A stretch of DNA of 64,000 bases from Planctomycetota bacterium (lineage in GTDB: Bacteria > Planctomycetota > Phycisphaerae > Phycisphaerales > UBA1924), in contig JBCBSM010000002.1 in assembly GCA_039819165.1 (NCBI GenBank), forward strand, positions 295,832-359,831, written 5' to 3'. Positions 8,342 through 16,945 of the stretch are shown here, piece by piece. The position numbers and the translations under genes are program-made. Every line of letters begins with the position of its first letter. Position 1 is the stretch's first letter. The notes beneath the pieces were generated by a model, which was not told where the DNA came from, made no database searches, and saw only the letters and a list, made by a program, of their open reading frames with translations.

Positions 8342-9352
8342 ATGCGCGAACGATGCCTAGCCGCGCTTGCGGTCCTCCTGGTCGCAGCTGGCGTGATTGC
8401 AACGGCGCCGCTCCATCCCACGCCCACTCCGGCCGCGCCGCGCACGCACGCAAGCCGCGCCGAGGCGATCCTCCAAGCCTGGCACGATCCGACGAGCCCG
8501 CTCGTGCTCGTCGTCGCCCACCGCGGCGCGCACCGGGGCCTCGGCGCGTCGGCCCCGGAAAACTCGATCGCCGCCATCGAGGACGCCATCACCATGGGCT
8601 GCGACATGGTCGAGGTCGATGTCCGCCGCACCAGCGACGGCCGCTTCGTGCTCATGCACGACACGACCGTCGATCGCACCACCACTGGCAGCGGCTACCT
8701 GCACCAGCTAACACTCTCGGAGGTCCGGCGGCTGAGGCTGCTCGACGCGGCCGGCGAGCCCACCGATCACGCCGTGCCCACACTCGAGGAGGCCCTCGAG
8801 GCCTGCCGCGGCCGCATCCTGATCAACCTCGACAAGACCGGCCGCCACACGGGCGACTGCCTCGCCGTGGCCGAGCACCTCGGCGTTGCCGACCACGTCG
8901 TGCTCAAGGGCGCGGTGCAGCCGACGCTCCTGGGCGAGTATCTCGGGGGTCTGGGCCTATCGGAGCTCACCGAGGCTCAGGGCCAGACGCATCCCACGTT
9001 CATGCCGATCGCATCGTTCTCGGACGAATCCGCCCTCGAGGCGCGATCGCACGTCGCGGCGTTGCTGGGCCGCGGCCCCAACGACCGCTGGCCCGCAATC
9101 GAGATCTGCCTCCGGGGGACCGCCGCGGGCGACCGCCTGATCGAGCACGCCCGCGACGCCACCAGAGGCCGCACGCGGTTCTGGATGAACTCGCTGTGGG
9201 ACTCGATCTCCGGCGGTCGCTCGGACGATCGCGCCGCCGTCGATCCGGATGCCGTGTGGGGCTGGATGGTCGATCACGGCGTGACCGTCATCCAGACCGA
9301 CGAGCCCCTTCGGTGCCTCCGCTACCTCCGCGGCCGCGGACTCCGCTGGTAG
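8342..9352 (+). CDS. Secreted glycerophosphodiester phosphodiesterase
   Basis: 336-aa GDPD-family TIM barrel that would hydrolyse glycerophosphodiesters to glycerol-3-phosphate and an alcohol. The N-terminus (about 22 residues, LAALAVLLVAAGVIATA) looks like a signal peptide or anchor, so activity outside the cytoplasm is inferred. Metal and catalytic residues are visible: VVAHRGAHRG, then PENSIAAIEDAITMGCDMVE with EVDV, and LMHDTTVDRTTTG carrying the second catalytic His. The C-terminal part ends with VTVIQTDEPL, as expected for the last barrel strand. It lies 25 nt after miaB. Its last 65 nt overlap the convergent gene on the minus strand. Confidence 0.92.
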   Translation: MRERCLAALAVLLVAAGVIATAPLHPTPTPAAPRTHASRAEAILQAWHDPTSPLVLVVAHRGAHRGLGASAPENSIAAIEDAITMGCDMVEVDVRRTSDGRFVLMHDTTVDRTTTGSGYLHQLTLSEVRRLRLLDAAGEPTDHAVPTLEEALEACRGRILINLDKTGRHTGDCLAVAEHLGVADHVVLKGAVQPTLLGEYLGGLGLSELTEAQGQTHPTFMPIASFSDESALEARSHVAALLGRGPNDRWPAIEICLRGTAAGDRLIEHARDATRGRTRFWMNSLWDSISGGRSDDRAAVDPDAVWGWMVDHGVTVIQTDEPLRCLRYLRGRGLRW

Positions 9353-10154
9353 CCCGCGACCCGCCGGACGCGGCGTCCGCCGCTTCGAACTCCAGCGGCG
9401 GCGGATCGACCGGCGCGCTGCGCCTCGGCGGCAGGCTGACGGACTGCAGCTCGCCCGCGAGCACGACGGGCACCAGCAGCGGCTGGCCGGGACGCAGTTC
9501 GTCCTCGCCGTCGACGACCAGGTCCCGCAACACCGCGCCGCTCGCGAAGTCCAGCTGGCGGTAGGCCTGCCGCAGACCCGGACGCCTCTCGGGCTCCGCC
9601 GCGTCGCCGTGCTCGACGAGGAACGCCGCGACCGCCATGAGCACCTCGGCATCGGGCACGCAGCCCCGCAACGCGCGAACGAACGCGCATGGGCAGCCCT
9701 CCGAGAGCGTCGCCCCCGGCGCGCCCAGGTACAGATCGCCCGCGAAGCCACTTGCGATCAACGATGCGCCCAGCTCGGCCGGATGCCCGAGCGCCATGGG
9801 CTCGCCCTCGACGCACCACTCGACGCCCGCCCGGGATGCGGCCGCGAGCGCGGCGCGTGCATCCTCGATCAGTTCGTGCAGTTCCTCGGGCCAGGGCACC
9901 CCCGCCCACCGCTCGGCCAGCTCCTGCGCATGCTTCTCGATGGTGACCGACGCGCGATCGAGCGCCAGCGGCCGCTCATCGTCGTCGACCTCGTCCAGCT
10001 CGCCGAGCGCCATCGCCGTCGCCTGCAGCGCGATGACCGCGGGCACGCTCGACCGCCAGCGGCCGCCCTCGCCCTCGGTCGGCAGCGCCACCGCCGACTT
10101 CGCGAACTCGGTCCACCGCGCCAGCAGCATCGCCCAGGTGATCGCCTCGGCCAT
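9288..10154 (-). CDS. Unknown protein, Phycisphaerales-type
   Basis: 288-aa protein I do not recognise. It has no clear signal peptide or membrane helix. The N-terminal half is helical and acidic; a middle segment GEPMALGHPAELGASLIASG and a strand-rich part RDLVVDGEDELRPGQPLLVP follow. The last 25 residues are Gly/Ser/Arg rich low complexity and correspond to the 65-nt stretch that overlaps the convergent GDPD gene, so that tail may be a recent extension. ATG 10154 is preferred over ATG 10187 because the latter would overlap the divergent flavin reductase start. The gene is a candidate on length and codon use only. Confidence 0.6.
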   Translation of the reverse strand: MAEAITWAMLLARWTEFAKSAVALPTEGEGGRWRSSVPAVIALQATAMALGELDEVDDDERPLALDRASVTIEKHAQELAERWAGVPWPEELHELIEDARAALAAASRAGVEWCVEGEPMALGHPAELGASLIASGFAGDLYLGAPGATLSEGCPCAFVRALRGCVPDAEVLMAVAAFLVEHGDAAEPERRPGLRQAYRQLDFASGAVLRDLVVDGEDELRPGQPLLVPVVLAGELQSVSLPPRRSAPVDPPPLEFEAADAASGGSRATSGVRGRGGSGGTEGARRSG

Positions 10155-10185
10155 CGCCGACGATAGCCCGACCGTACGCTGCGGC

Positions 10186-10839
10186 ATGGAACTGCGACCC
10201 AGCGAGCTGGCGACCGGCGACCGCTACAAGCTGCTCATCGGCACCATCGTCCCGCGGCCCATCGCCTTCGTGTCGACCGCGTCGCCCGACGGCAGGACCA
10301 ACCTCGCGCCGTTCTCCTTCTTCTGCGGCGTGGGCAGCAACCCGATGACGCTCGCCTTCTGCCCCGCCAACACAGACGACGGCGGCGAGAAGGACACCCT
10401 CCGCAACGCCAAGCCCCAGGGTGAGGGCGGCACGGGCGAATTCGTGGTCAACGTGGCCACCGAGGCCATCGCCCGCCAGGTCGCCGCCGCGGCCGAAGCG
10501 CTGGGCTACGGCGACAGCGAGTTCGACCTGACGGGCCTGACGCCCGCCGCCAGCCGCGTCGTCGCGCCGCCCCGCGTAGCCGAGTGCCCCGTGAGCTTCG
10601 AGTGCCGCACGCTGCAGGTCATCCGCACCAACCCCGGCCAGCCCGCGGGCGGCAACCTGGTGCTGGGCGAGGTCGTGCACGTCCACGTCCGCGACGGCCT
10701 CCTGAACGATCGCCACCACACCGACGCTGCCAAGCTCCGGGCCTTCGGCCGCATGGGCGGGCCCGAGTACTGCACGACGCGCGACCGCTTCAGCATGCCG
10801 TGGGGGAGGGCGGCGCTGGAGGACGGAGACCACGAGTGA
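10186..10839 (+). CDS. Flavin reductase family protein (FMN-binding split barrel)
   Basis: 217-aa protein of the flavin reductase-like (DIM6/NTAB) family. Directly seen: TGDRYKLLIGTIVPRPIAFV near the N-terminus, then NLAPFSFFCGVGSNPMTLAF, which lines the FMN site, and a later GEVVHVHVRD segment with LRAFGRMGGPEYCTT near the C-terminus. This subgroup resembles the flavoredoxin-like branch more than HpaC. Substrate is unknown; NAD(P)H-dependent flavin or metal reduction is inferred. The stop overlaps the next start by GTGA, so it is co-translated with the zinc-ribbon membrane protein. Confidence 0.88.
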   Translation: MELRPSELATGDRYKLLIGTIVPRPIAFVSTASPDGRTNLAPFSFFCGVGSNPMTLAFCPANTDDGGEKDTLRNAKPQGEGGTGEFVVNVATEAIARQVAAAAEALGYGDSEFDLTGLTPAASRVVAPPRVAECPVSFECRTLQVIRTNPGQPAGGNLVLGEVVHVHVRDGLLNDRHHTDAAKLRAFGRMGGPEYCTTRDRFSMPWGRAALEDGDHE

Positions 10840-11588
10840 CCATCGGCGACGCGCTGGTCGCCGGCTCGCTCCTGGCCGCGGCGCTCGCCTGGTACGTGGC
10901 GTTGCGCACGCTCCGGCGGCGGAGCCGGCTCGCCGCGATCCGCCGGCGCCCGGCATCGTTCGACGTCTTCGCGCTCACGTCCGTGACCGCGACCCTCGCG
11001 GTGCTCCCGGGCACGGCGGGCTTCTGCTGCCTCATCGGGACCATGGGTCCGCTCGCACCACTCGGCGTCATCAAGGTGCAGGTGATCACCGGCATCTCCA
11101 TCCTGCCATTGCTCTTCTGGATGTCGATGATCGCGGGCCGGCTCACGAGGTCCGTGCACAACAATCTGCTCGTCGCGATCGGGCTCGGCGGATTCGTCGG
11201 CTCGATCGGCGGGGCGATCCTGCTGCGTGTGTTGTTCCTCATCCCGCCCGCGGGCAACTGGGAGGGCATGCTCGGCACGCTCTGGACGCACCTCGGCGTG
11301 GCGATCTCGATCCTGCTGGTCGCGCGGTACGGCGTGCGACCCATCGAGATGCCCGGCCGCTGCCCGGGCTGCGGCTACGACGCCACGGGCCTCGACCGCT
11401 GCCCAGAATGTGGCACGAGGCGATCGAGGTTCGCCCAAGAGCCGCGCCCGGACGGAATCCCTAGCCGTCCGGCCGGGGGGTTGACCTCGGACCACCACCC
11501 GGGAATCGTTCTGCGTGAAGAGCGCGGCAGCCATCCATCGCCACCATCACCCGCACCACTCGCCGTGCCGGCCGTGACCTTGGTCTGA
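10836..11588 (+). CDS. Membrane protein with C-terminal zinc ribbon
   Basis: 250 aa, function unknown. Four hydrophobic segments are visible: one at the very N-terminus, two in the middle and one containing HLGVAISILLVARYGV. A zinc ribbon follows: RCPGCGYDATGLDRCPECG, four cysteines in CxxC pairs. This motif recurs at the end of many planctomycete membrane proteins and again at 21040-21110 in this window. A Pro/Ser-rich tail follows. Start GTG 10836 overlaps the preceding stop by four bases. It ends just before a strong terminator hairpin. Confidence 0.75.
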   Translation: MTIGDALVAGSLLAAALAWYVALRTLRRRSRLAAIRRRPASFDVFALTSVTATLAVLPGTAGFCCLIGTMGPLAPLGVIKVQVITGISILPLLFWMSMIAGRLTRSVHNNLLVAIGLGGFVGSIGGAILLRVLFLIPPAGNWEGMLGTLWTHLGVAISILLVARYGVRPIEMPGRCPGCGYDATGLDRCPECGTRRSRFAQEPRPDGIPSRPAGGLTSDHHPGIVLREERGSHPSPPSPAPLAVPAVTLV

Positions 11589-11608
11589 TGGAACGCTGAC
11601 CGAGACCC

Positions 11609-11634
11609 AAACGCCGGCCCCGAGCCGGCGTTTT
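11609..11634 (+). terminator. Intrinsic terminator after the flavin reductase / zinc-ribbon pair
   Basis: A 10-bp perfect stem (11609-11618 with 11624-11633) with loop CCCGA, followed by T residues ending at 11634. It closes the upstream unit just before the histidine operon. The A-rich left arm means it may also act on the other strand. Confidence 0.7.
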
Positions 11635-11644
11635 GCGTTCCCGG

Positions 11645-11665
11645 GGCGGACCGGGAGCGTCCGCC
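11645..11665 (+). promoter_or_regulatory. Second hairpin in the hisG leader
   Basis: GGCGGAC (11645-11651) and GTCCGCC (11659-11665) form a perfect 7-bp stem with a 7-nt loop, 26 nt before the hisG ATG. No His-codon leader peptide or T-run accompanies it, so classical attenuation is not supported. A role in mRNA stability or start-site structure is possible. Confidence 0.3.
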
Positions 11666-11691
11666 GGCCGCGGGGCCAGGAGGCTCGACCG

Positions 11692-12582
11692 ATGGCCGAC
11701 CCAGATGGCGGCAGCCCGATCCGCTTCGCGATCCCCAAGGGCCGCATGTACGACGGCATCGTCCGGGTGCTGGCCGACGCGCACATCGGCATCACCGCGT
11801 CCTCGCGGAACTATCGCCCCACCATCGCGCTGGAGGGCTTCGAGGTCAAGGTCTTGAAGCCCCGCGCCATCATCGAGATGCTCGAAGCGGGCACCCGAGA
11901 CCTGGGCTTCGCGGGTGCGGACTGGGTCGCCGAATCCGACGGCGACGCCCCCAGCGGCGGGCTGGTCGAGTTGCTCGATACCGAGCTGGACCCCGTCCGC
12001 CTCGTGGCGGCCGCCCCCGAGTCGATCCTCATCGACGGCCAGCTGCCCGATCGTCCGCTCGTGGTCGCGTCGGAGTACGCCGAGATCGCCACGCGGTGGA
12101 TCGCCGACCGCGGGCTGCACGCCACGCTGCTGCGTTCGTACGGCGCGACCGAGGTGCTGCCGCCCGAGGACGCCGACTGCATCATCGACAACACCGCCAG
12201 CGGCGCGACGCTGGCCGCCAACGATCTGCGGATCATCGACGAGGTCATGCGCAGCTCGACGCGGCTATACGCCTCCCCCGTCGCCATGGAGGACCCCGCC
12301 AAGCGGCCGGCGATCGAGTCCTTCGCCATGCTCGTGCGGTCGGTGCTCCAGGCCCGCGACCGCGTCATGATCGAGGTGAACGTCGCGCCCGACGCCCTCG
12401 ATGCCGTGGTCGCGGTGCTGCCCTGCATGCGGGAGCCGACGGTGTCCTCGCTCCGATCGAACACGGGCTACGCGGTCAAGGCGGCCGTGCGGCGATCGCA
12501 GCTCTCGGGCGTCATCCCCGCCGTCAAGGCCGCCGGTGGCACCGATCTCATCGTCAGCACCCCCGAGCAGATCGTGCCATGA
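11692..12582 (+). CDS. hisG: ATP phosphoribosyltransferase, long form
   Basis: First committed step of histidine synthesis: ATP plus PRPP gives phosphoribosyl-ATP. 296 aa, the long form with a C-terminal ACT-like domain, so it should not need HisZ and is probably feedback inhibited by histidine. Seen: IRFAIPKGRMYDG at the N-terminus, LGFAGADWVAE, and the PRPP-loop region ADCIIDNTASGATLAANDL. The regulatory domain spans about residues 215-296. ATG 11692 has AGGAGG 9 nt upstream. It is the first gene of a seven-gene run with overlapping starts and stops. Confidence 0.95.
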   Translation: MADPDGGSPIRFAIPKGRMYDGIVRVLADAHIGITASSRNYRPTIALEGFEVKVLKPRAIIEMLEAGTRDLGFAGADWVAESDGDAPSGGLVELLDTELDPVRLVAAAPESILIDGQLPDRPLVVASEYAEIATRWIADRGLHATLLRSYGATEVLPPEDADCIIDNTASGATLAANDLRIIDEVMRSSTRLYASPVAMEDPAKRPAIESFAMLVRSVLQARDRVMIEVNVAPDALDAVVAVLPCMREPTVSSLRSNTGYAVKAAVRRSQLSGVIPAVKAAGGTDLIVSTPEQIVP

Positions 12583-13673
12583 CGGATACGACCAGAACAC
12601 CCAGCGCCACCGAGCCGCCGGTCCTCCAGCCCACCACGAGGCTGGCGGGGCTCCGGCCGTATCGCCCGCCGGTAGTGCCCCCGCACGTCGACCTGCGGCT
12701 GGACGCCAACGAGGGCCCAACGCCGCCCGACCCGACGCTGAGCGCCATTTCCTCGACCGAGGGAAGCGCCGCACGCGCATATCCATCCGCACGCGATCTC
12801 GAGCACGCCCTGGCGGCACGGATCGGCGTCGATCCGGACGAGGTCGTGGCCACCTGCGGCGGCGACGACGCCATCGACCGCCTGTGCCGCGCAACCATCG
12901 AGCCGGGCCGCGAATTGCTGCTGCACGCCCCCACCTTCGAGATGATCGAGCGCGGCGGCCGCCTCGCCGGCGGGACGATCCGCGGCGTGCCCTGGATGGA
13001 CGGCCCCTTCCCGATCGCCGCGATGCTCGACGCGATCGGCCCGGCGACGGGCATGGTTGCGCTGGTCTCGCCCAACAATCCGACGGGCGGCCTCATCCCG
13101 CGGGATGCGATCGACGCGATCGCCACCCGGGCACGCGAGTTCGCCGCCGTCGTGCTGCTCGACCAGGCCTACATCGAGTTTGCCGGTGGCGAGCCCGGAC
13201 CGTCGCCGAGCCCGAATCTCGTACGCGTCCGCACGTTCTCCAAGGCGCGCGGCCTGGCGGGCATGCGTGTGGGCTACGCCGTCGCCCCCGAGCCCATCGC
13301 GACGTGGCTCCGCACCGCCGGCGGGCCCTTCCCGGTGTCGGCCGCGGGTCTGCGGGCGGCCCTGGCGAGCCTCGATCACGGCGACGCGCAGCACGCCTGG
13401 ATCGAGCGAGTCCGCCGCGAGCGGAGCGAGCTCGCCGCCCTCGTCGCCCGGCTGGGCGGCGTGGCGTTCGAGTCGCACGCCAACTTCGTGCTCTGCCGAT
13501 TCGCCGACGCCGCGCGCACGCACGCGGGGCTGCTCGAGCGGGGCATCTCGGTGCGGCGATTCGACGGCCGGCCCGGGCTCCACGACTGCTTGCGGATCAC
13601 CCTGCCGGGCGAGCCGGCCAGCTTCGAGCGGCTGCGCGACGCCCTCGGCGCCATCCCGGGAGCGACACCATGA
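12579..13673 (+). CDS. hisC: Histidinol-phosphate aminotransferase
   Basis: PLP enzyme converting imidazole-acetol phosphate plus glutamate to histidinol phosphate; 364 aa, fold type I. Seen: LRLDANEGP near the N-terminus, VSPNNPTGG, LLDQAYIEFAGG (the PLP-contacting Asp and Tyr), and VRTFSKARGLAGMRVGYA with the Schiff-base lysine in FSKA. The C-terminal RITLPGEPASFERL is typical. ATG 12579 overlaps the hisG stop by ATGA. The N-terminal 25 residues are poorly conserved. Confidence 0.94.
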   Translation: MTDTTRTPSATEPPVLQPTTRLAGLRPYRPPVVPPHVDLRLDANEGPTPPDPTLSAISSTEGSAARAYPSARDLEHALAARIGVDPDEVVATCGGDDAIDRLCRATIEPGRELLLHAPTFEMIERGGRLAGGTIRGVPWMDGPFPIAAMLDAIGPATGMVALVSPNNPTGGLIPRDAIDAIATRAREFAAVVLLDQAYIEFAGGEPGPSPSPNLVRVRTFSKARGLAGMRVGYAVAPEPIATWLRTAGGPFPVSAAGLRAALASLDHGDAQHAWIERVRRERSELAALVARLGGVAFESHANFVLCRFADAARTHAGLLERGISVRRFDGRPGLHDCLRITLPGEPASFERLRDALGAIPGATP

Positions 13674-14257
13674 GCGACCGCACCGCCGCCATCTCGCGCG
13701 CCACCAAGGAGACCCGCATCGAGCTCGAGCTCGATGTGGACGGCTCGGGCCGCACCGATATCGAGACCGGGCTGGGCTTCCTGGACCACATGCTCACCGC
13801 GCTGGCATTCCACGCCCGCTTCGACCTGACGCTCCACTGCCAGGGTGATCTCCAGGTCGACGACCACCACACCGCCGAGGATTGCGGGCTCGTGCTCGGC
13901 GCGGCGATCGACGAGGCCCTGGGCGATCGCGCCGGCATCGCCCGATTTGCGCACGCCTACGCGCCCCTGGACGAGGCCCTCGCCCGCGTGGTGGTGGATC
14001 TCTCGGGGCGGCCGCACGCGAGCGTCGACCTCGGCCTCACCAGGGAGTCCATCGGGGGGGTCGCCTGCGAGAACCTCGAGCACGTCCTAATCTCGATCGC
14101 AACGGCCGCCCGCATGACGCTGCACGCCGACGTGCTCGTGGGGAGCAACGACCACCATCGCGTGGAAGCGGCGTTCAAGGCCCTCGCCCTCGCGCTCCGC
14201 GGGGCAGTCGCCATTGATGGCCGGGGCGACACCCCTTCGACGAAGGGCGTGCTGTGA
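13670..14257 (+). CDS. hisB: Imidazoleglycerol-phosphate dehydratase
   Basis: Monofunctional dehydratase of 195 aa, without the histidinol-phosphatase domain found in enterobacterial HisB. Manganese-binding histidine motifs are visible: TGLGFLDHMLTALAFHARFD, VDDHHTAEDCGLVLG, and the second repeat ENLEHVLISIA with GSNDHHRVEAAFKALA. Ends with the usual PSTKGVL. ATG 13670 overlaps the hisC stop by four bases. Confidence 0.96.
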   Translation: MSDRTAAISRATKETRIELELDVDGSGRTDIETGLGFLDHMLTALAFHARFDLTLHCQGDLQVDDHHTAEDCGLVLGAAIDEALGDRAGIARFAHAYAPLDEALARVVVDLSGRPHASVDLGLTRESIGGVACENLEHVLISIATAARMTLHADVLVGSNDHHRVEAAFKALALALRGAVAIDGRGDTPSTKGVL

Positions 14258-14877
14258 CCGCCGGCCCACGCATCGGCATCGTGCCCACGGGCGTGGCGAA
14301 CACCGCGTCGGTCGCCGCCGCGCTGCGGCGCTGCGGCGCGACGCCCGGATTCGCCGAGGACGCGTCGGCCGTCGAGGCCGCGGCCTGCCTCGTGCTGCCG
14401 GGCGTCGGCAGCTTCGCGGCGGGCATGGACTCGCTGCGGGATCGGGGCCTCGTCGACGCGATCGCGGCCCGCGTGCGAGACGGGCGGCCCACGCTGGCGA
14501 TCTGCCTGGGCATGCAGATGCTCTGCACCGCATCGGACGAATCCCCCGGCGTCCGCGGGCTGGGCGTCATCGACGCGGCCGTCGAGCGCTTTACCGATGG
14601 CGTGTGCGTGCCGCAGTTCGGCTGGAATCGCGTGGCGGCGGATCCGTCCGGCGCGTTGCTTCGCGAGGGCTACGCATACTTCGCCAACTCCTTCCGACTG
14701 GCCGACGCACCAGACGGCTGGCGTTGCGCGACGGCGGAGCACGGCGGATCGTTCGTTGCGGCGATGGAGCGGGACGGCGTGCTGGCGTGCCAGTTCCATC
14801 CCGAGCTATCGAGTGGCTACGGTCTGGGCATCCTCGCCCGGTGGCTCGCGGCGGCGGGCGTGGAGGCGGCATGCTGA
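14254..14877 (+). CDS. hisH: Imidazole glycerol phosphate synthase, glutamine amidotransferase subunit
   Basis: Class I glutaminase that supplies ammonia to HisF; 207 aa. Nucleophile Cys in LAICLGMQMLC, oxyanion region LPGVGSFAAGMDSLRDRG, and the His-Glu pair in CQFHPELSSGYGL. The start is GTG 14254, overlapping the hisB stop as GTGA. It precedes hisF with a 7-nt overlap, the usual pairing for the HisH-HisF complex. Confidence 0.95.
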   Translation: MTAGPRIGIVPTGVANTASVAAALRRCGATPGFAEDASAVEAAACLVLPGVGSFAAGMDSLRDRGLVDAIAARVRDGRPTLAICLGMQMLCTASDESPGVRGLGVIDAAVERFTDGVCVPQFGWNRVAADPSGALLREGYAYFANSFRLADAPDGWRCATAEHGGSFVAAMERDGVLACQFHPELSSGYGLGILARWLAAAGVEAAC

Positions 14878-15638
14878 CCCGCCGCGTCATCCCGTGCCTC
14901 GACGTCCGCGACGGCCGCGTGGTCAAGGGCGTCCGCTTCCAGGAACTTCGCGACGCGGGCGACCCCGCCGGCCTCGCCCGCCGCTACGAGGCCGAGGGCG
15001 CCGATGAGCTGGTGATGCTCGACGTGTCCGCCACGCCGGATGGCCGAGCGACCGCACGCGCCACCGTGGCGGCGATCCGCGACGCGATCTCCATCCCGCT
15101 GACCGTCGGCGGCGGCGTGCGGACCGTGGCCGACGGCGAGGCGCTGCTGGCAGCCGGCGCGGATCGCGTGGCGGCCAACACCGCGGCGGTGGAGCGGCCC
15201 GAGATTCTCGCCGAGCTGGCCGCACGCACCGGCACGCAGTGCGTCGTGCTCGCACTCGACGCCGCGCGCCGCGAATACACCGAAGGCGACGGCGTTTGGG
15301 AGGTCGTCACGCGATCGGGCGCCCACCGCACCGGGCTCGATGCGATCGCGTGGGCCCGCCGCGCCCAGGATCTGGGCGCGGGCGAGATCCTGCTGACCAG
15401 CTGGGACCGCGACGGCACGGGCTCTGGCTACGACCTCGAGCTGCTCGCGGCGATGGCCGCCGCGGTGCGGATCCCGATCATCGCGTCGGGCGGCGCGGCG
15501 CACGCCGACCACCTGCGGCAGGCCCTCGACGCCGGGGCGGACGCGGTGCTCGCCGCCTCGATCTTCCACGACGCGGTGTACACCGTGGGCCGCATCAAGG
15601 ACGAGCTCGCCCGCGGTGGCGTGGAGGTTCGCCGATGA
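14871..15638 (+). CDS. hisF: Imidazole glycerol phosphate synthase, cyclase subunit
   Basis: TIM-barrel cyclase partner of HisH, giving imidazole glycerol phosphate and AICAR; 255 aa. The first catalytic Asp is in RRVIPCLDVRDGRVVKGV and the second in LLTSWDRDGTGSGYD. Phosphate-binding glycines are in LTVGGGVRT and IIASGGAAHADHL. ATG 14871 lies within the hisH end. Its stop overlaps the next start by four bases. Confidence 0.95.
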   Translation: MLTRRVIPCLDVRDGRVVKGVRFQELRDAGDPAGLARRYEAEGADELVMLDVSATPDGRATARATVAAIRDAISIPLTVGGGVRTVADGEALLAAGADRVAANTAAVERPEILAELAARTGTQCVVLALDAARREYTEGDGVWEVVTRSGAHRTGLDAIAWARRAQDLGAGEILLTSWDRDGTGSGYDLELLAAMAAAVRIPIIASGGAAHADHLRQALDAGADAVLAASIFHDAVYTVGRIKDELARGGVEVRR

Positions 15639-16945
15639 TCGTGCCATCCATCGACATGCAGGGCGGCGAGGTCGTGCAGCTCGTCGGCGGCAAGGAGCGA
15701 GCGCTCAGCGCGGGCGAGCCCGGGCCCATCGCCGAGCGCTTCGGGCGGGTCGGCGAGATCGCGGTGATCGACCTGGATGCCGCGCTGGGCACGGGCCGCA
15801 ACGCCGACGCGATCCGCGAGCTGCTGCCGATCGCCCGCTGTCGCGTGGGTGGTGGCATCCGCGACGCACGGTCGGCGATCGGCTGGCTCGACGCCGGCGC
15901 GCACCGGGTCATACTCGGCACGGCGGCGACGCCCGATGTGCTGCGGGAGCTGCCGCGGGATCGCGTCATCGCCGCGCTCGATGCACGCGATGGCGAGGTC
16001 GTCACCGAGGGCTGGACCAAGGCGACCGGCGAGCGGGTCGAGGATCGCATCGCCGAGCTGCGGGAGTACGTCGGCGGCTTCCTGCTGACCTTCGTCGAGC
16101 GCGAGGGACGCATGGCGGGGCTGCCGATGGATCGCGTGGCCGAACTCGTCCGGATCGCGGCGCCGGCGCGGGTCACCGTCGCGGGCGGCGTGCGCACGCC
16201 GGCGGACGTCGCCGACGCCGACCGCACGGGAGCCGACGCGCAGGTCGGCATGGCGCTCTACACGGGCGCGTTCGACCTGGCCGCGGGCTTCGCCGCGCCG
16301 CTGGTGAGCGATCGCGGCGACGGGCTATGGCCGACGGTGGCGTGCGACCAATCGGGGCGGACGCTCGGGCTGGCGTATTCCAACCTGGACTCGCTGCGGC
16401 ATGCCATCGAGACCGGCCGCGGCGCATACCACTCGCGATCGCGCGGCGGGCTGTGGATCAAGGGCGAGACTTCGGGCGACACGCAGGAGCTGCTCTCTGT
16501 CGAGGCCGACTGCGACCGTGACGCGCTGCGATTCACCGTCCGCCAGGCCGGCGGGGGCTTCTGCCACACGGGCGCGGCAACCTGCTTCGGGGACGCGTCG
16601 GGACTCGCAGCGTTGGATCGCACGCTGGCTGCGCGCGTGGCCGACGCGCCCGAGGGCTCGTATACCGCGCGGCTGCTGGGCGATCCATCGCTGCTAGCGA
16701 GCAAGCTGCGGGAGGAGTGCGGCGAGCTCGTGGAGGCCGGCACCCGCGGGGAGGCGGCACACGAGGCCGCCGACGTGATCTATTTTGCGCTCGTGGCCGC
16801 AGCGGCCCGCGGCGCGTCGCTCGAAGACATCGAGCGGGAGCTCGATCGGCGGGCGCTTCGGGTGACCCGCCGCCCGGGCGACGCCAAGCCCGCGCCCGGC
16901 CAGCCGAGCGAGCAACCCCGCCCCGAAGAGGGAGATCGGGCATGA
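15635..16945 (+). CDS. HisA-HisI-HisE fusion (ProFAR isomerase / PRA-CH / PRA-PH)
   Basis: 436 aa joining three enzymes of the pathway. Residues 1-222 are a HisA barrel: PSIDMQGGEVVQLVGG with Asp7, VGGGIRDARSAIGWLDAG, and ALDARDGEVVTEGW with the second acidic site. Residues about 228-320 are PRA cyclohydrolase (HisI): SRSRGGLWIKGETSGDTQE, metal-site DCDRDAL (Cys293) and CHTGAATCF (Cys310, Cys317). Residues about 340-412 are PRA pyrophosphohydrolase (HisE): KLREECGELVEAG and HEAADVIYF, the ExxE and ExxD positions. HisI-HisE fusions are common, but fusion to HisA is not one I know as usual. The order carries out steps 2, 3 and 4 in one chain. All domain motifs look intact. Start ATG 15635 overlaps hisF by four bases. 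Confidence 0.92.
   Translation: MIVPSIDMQGGEVVQLVGGKERALSAGEPGPIAERFGRVGEIAVIDLDAALGTGRNADAIRELLPIARCRVGGGIRDARSAIGWLDAGAHRVILGTAATPDVLRELPRDRVIAALDARDGEVVTEGWTKATGERVEDRIAELREYVGGFLLTFVEREGRMAGLPMDRVAELVRIAAPARVTVAGGVRTPADVADADRTGADAQVGMALYTGAFDLAAGFAAPLVSDRGDGLWPTVACDQSGRTLGLAYSNLDSLRHAIETGRGAYHSRSRGGLWIKGETSGDTQELLSVEADCDRDALRFTVRQAGGGFCHTGAATCFGDASGLAALDRTLAARVADAPEGSYTARLLGDPSLLASKLREECGELVEAGTRGEAAHEAADVIYFALVAAAARGASLEDIERELDRRALRVTRRPGDAKPAPGQPSEQPRPEEGDRA

Noticed and set aside
11589-11691. Histidine attenuator
   Set aside because: Two hairpins are present, but there is no short frame rich in His codons and no T-run after the second hairpin; the first hairpin is better read as the terminator of the upstream genes.
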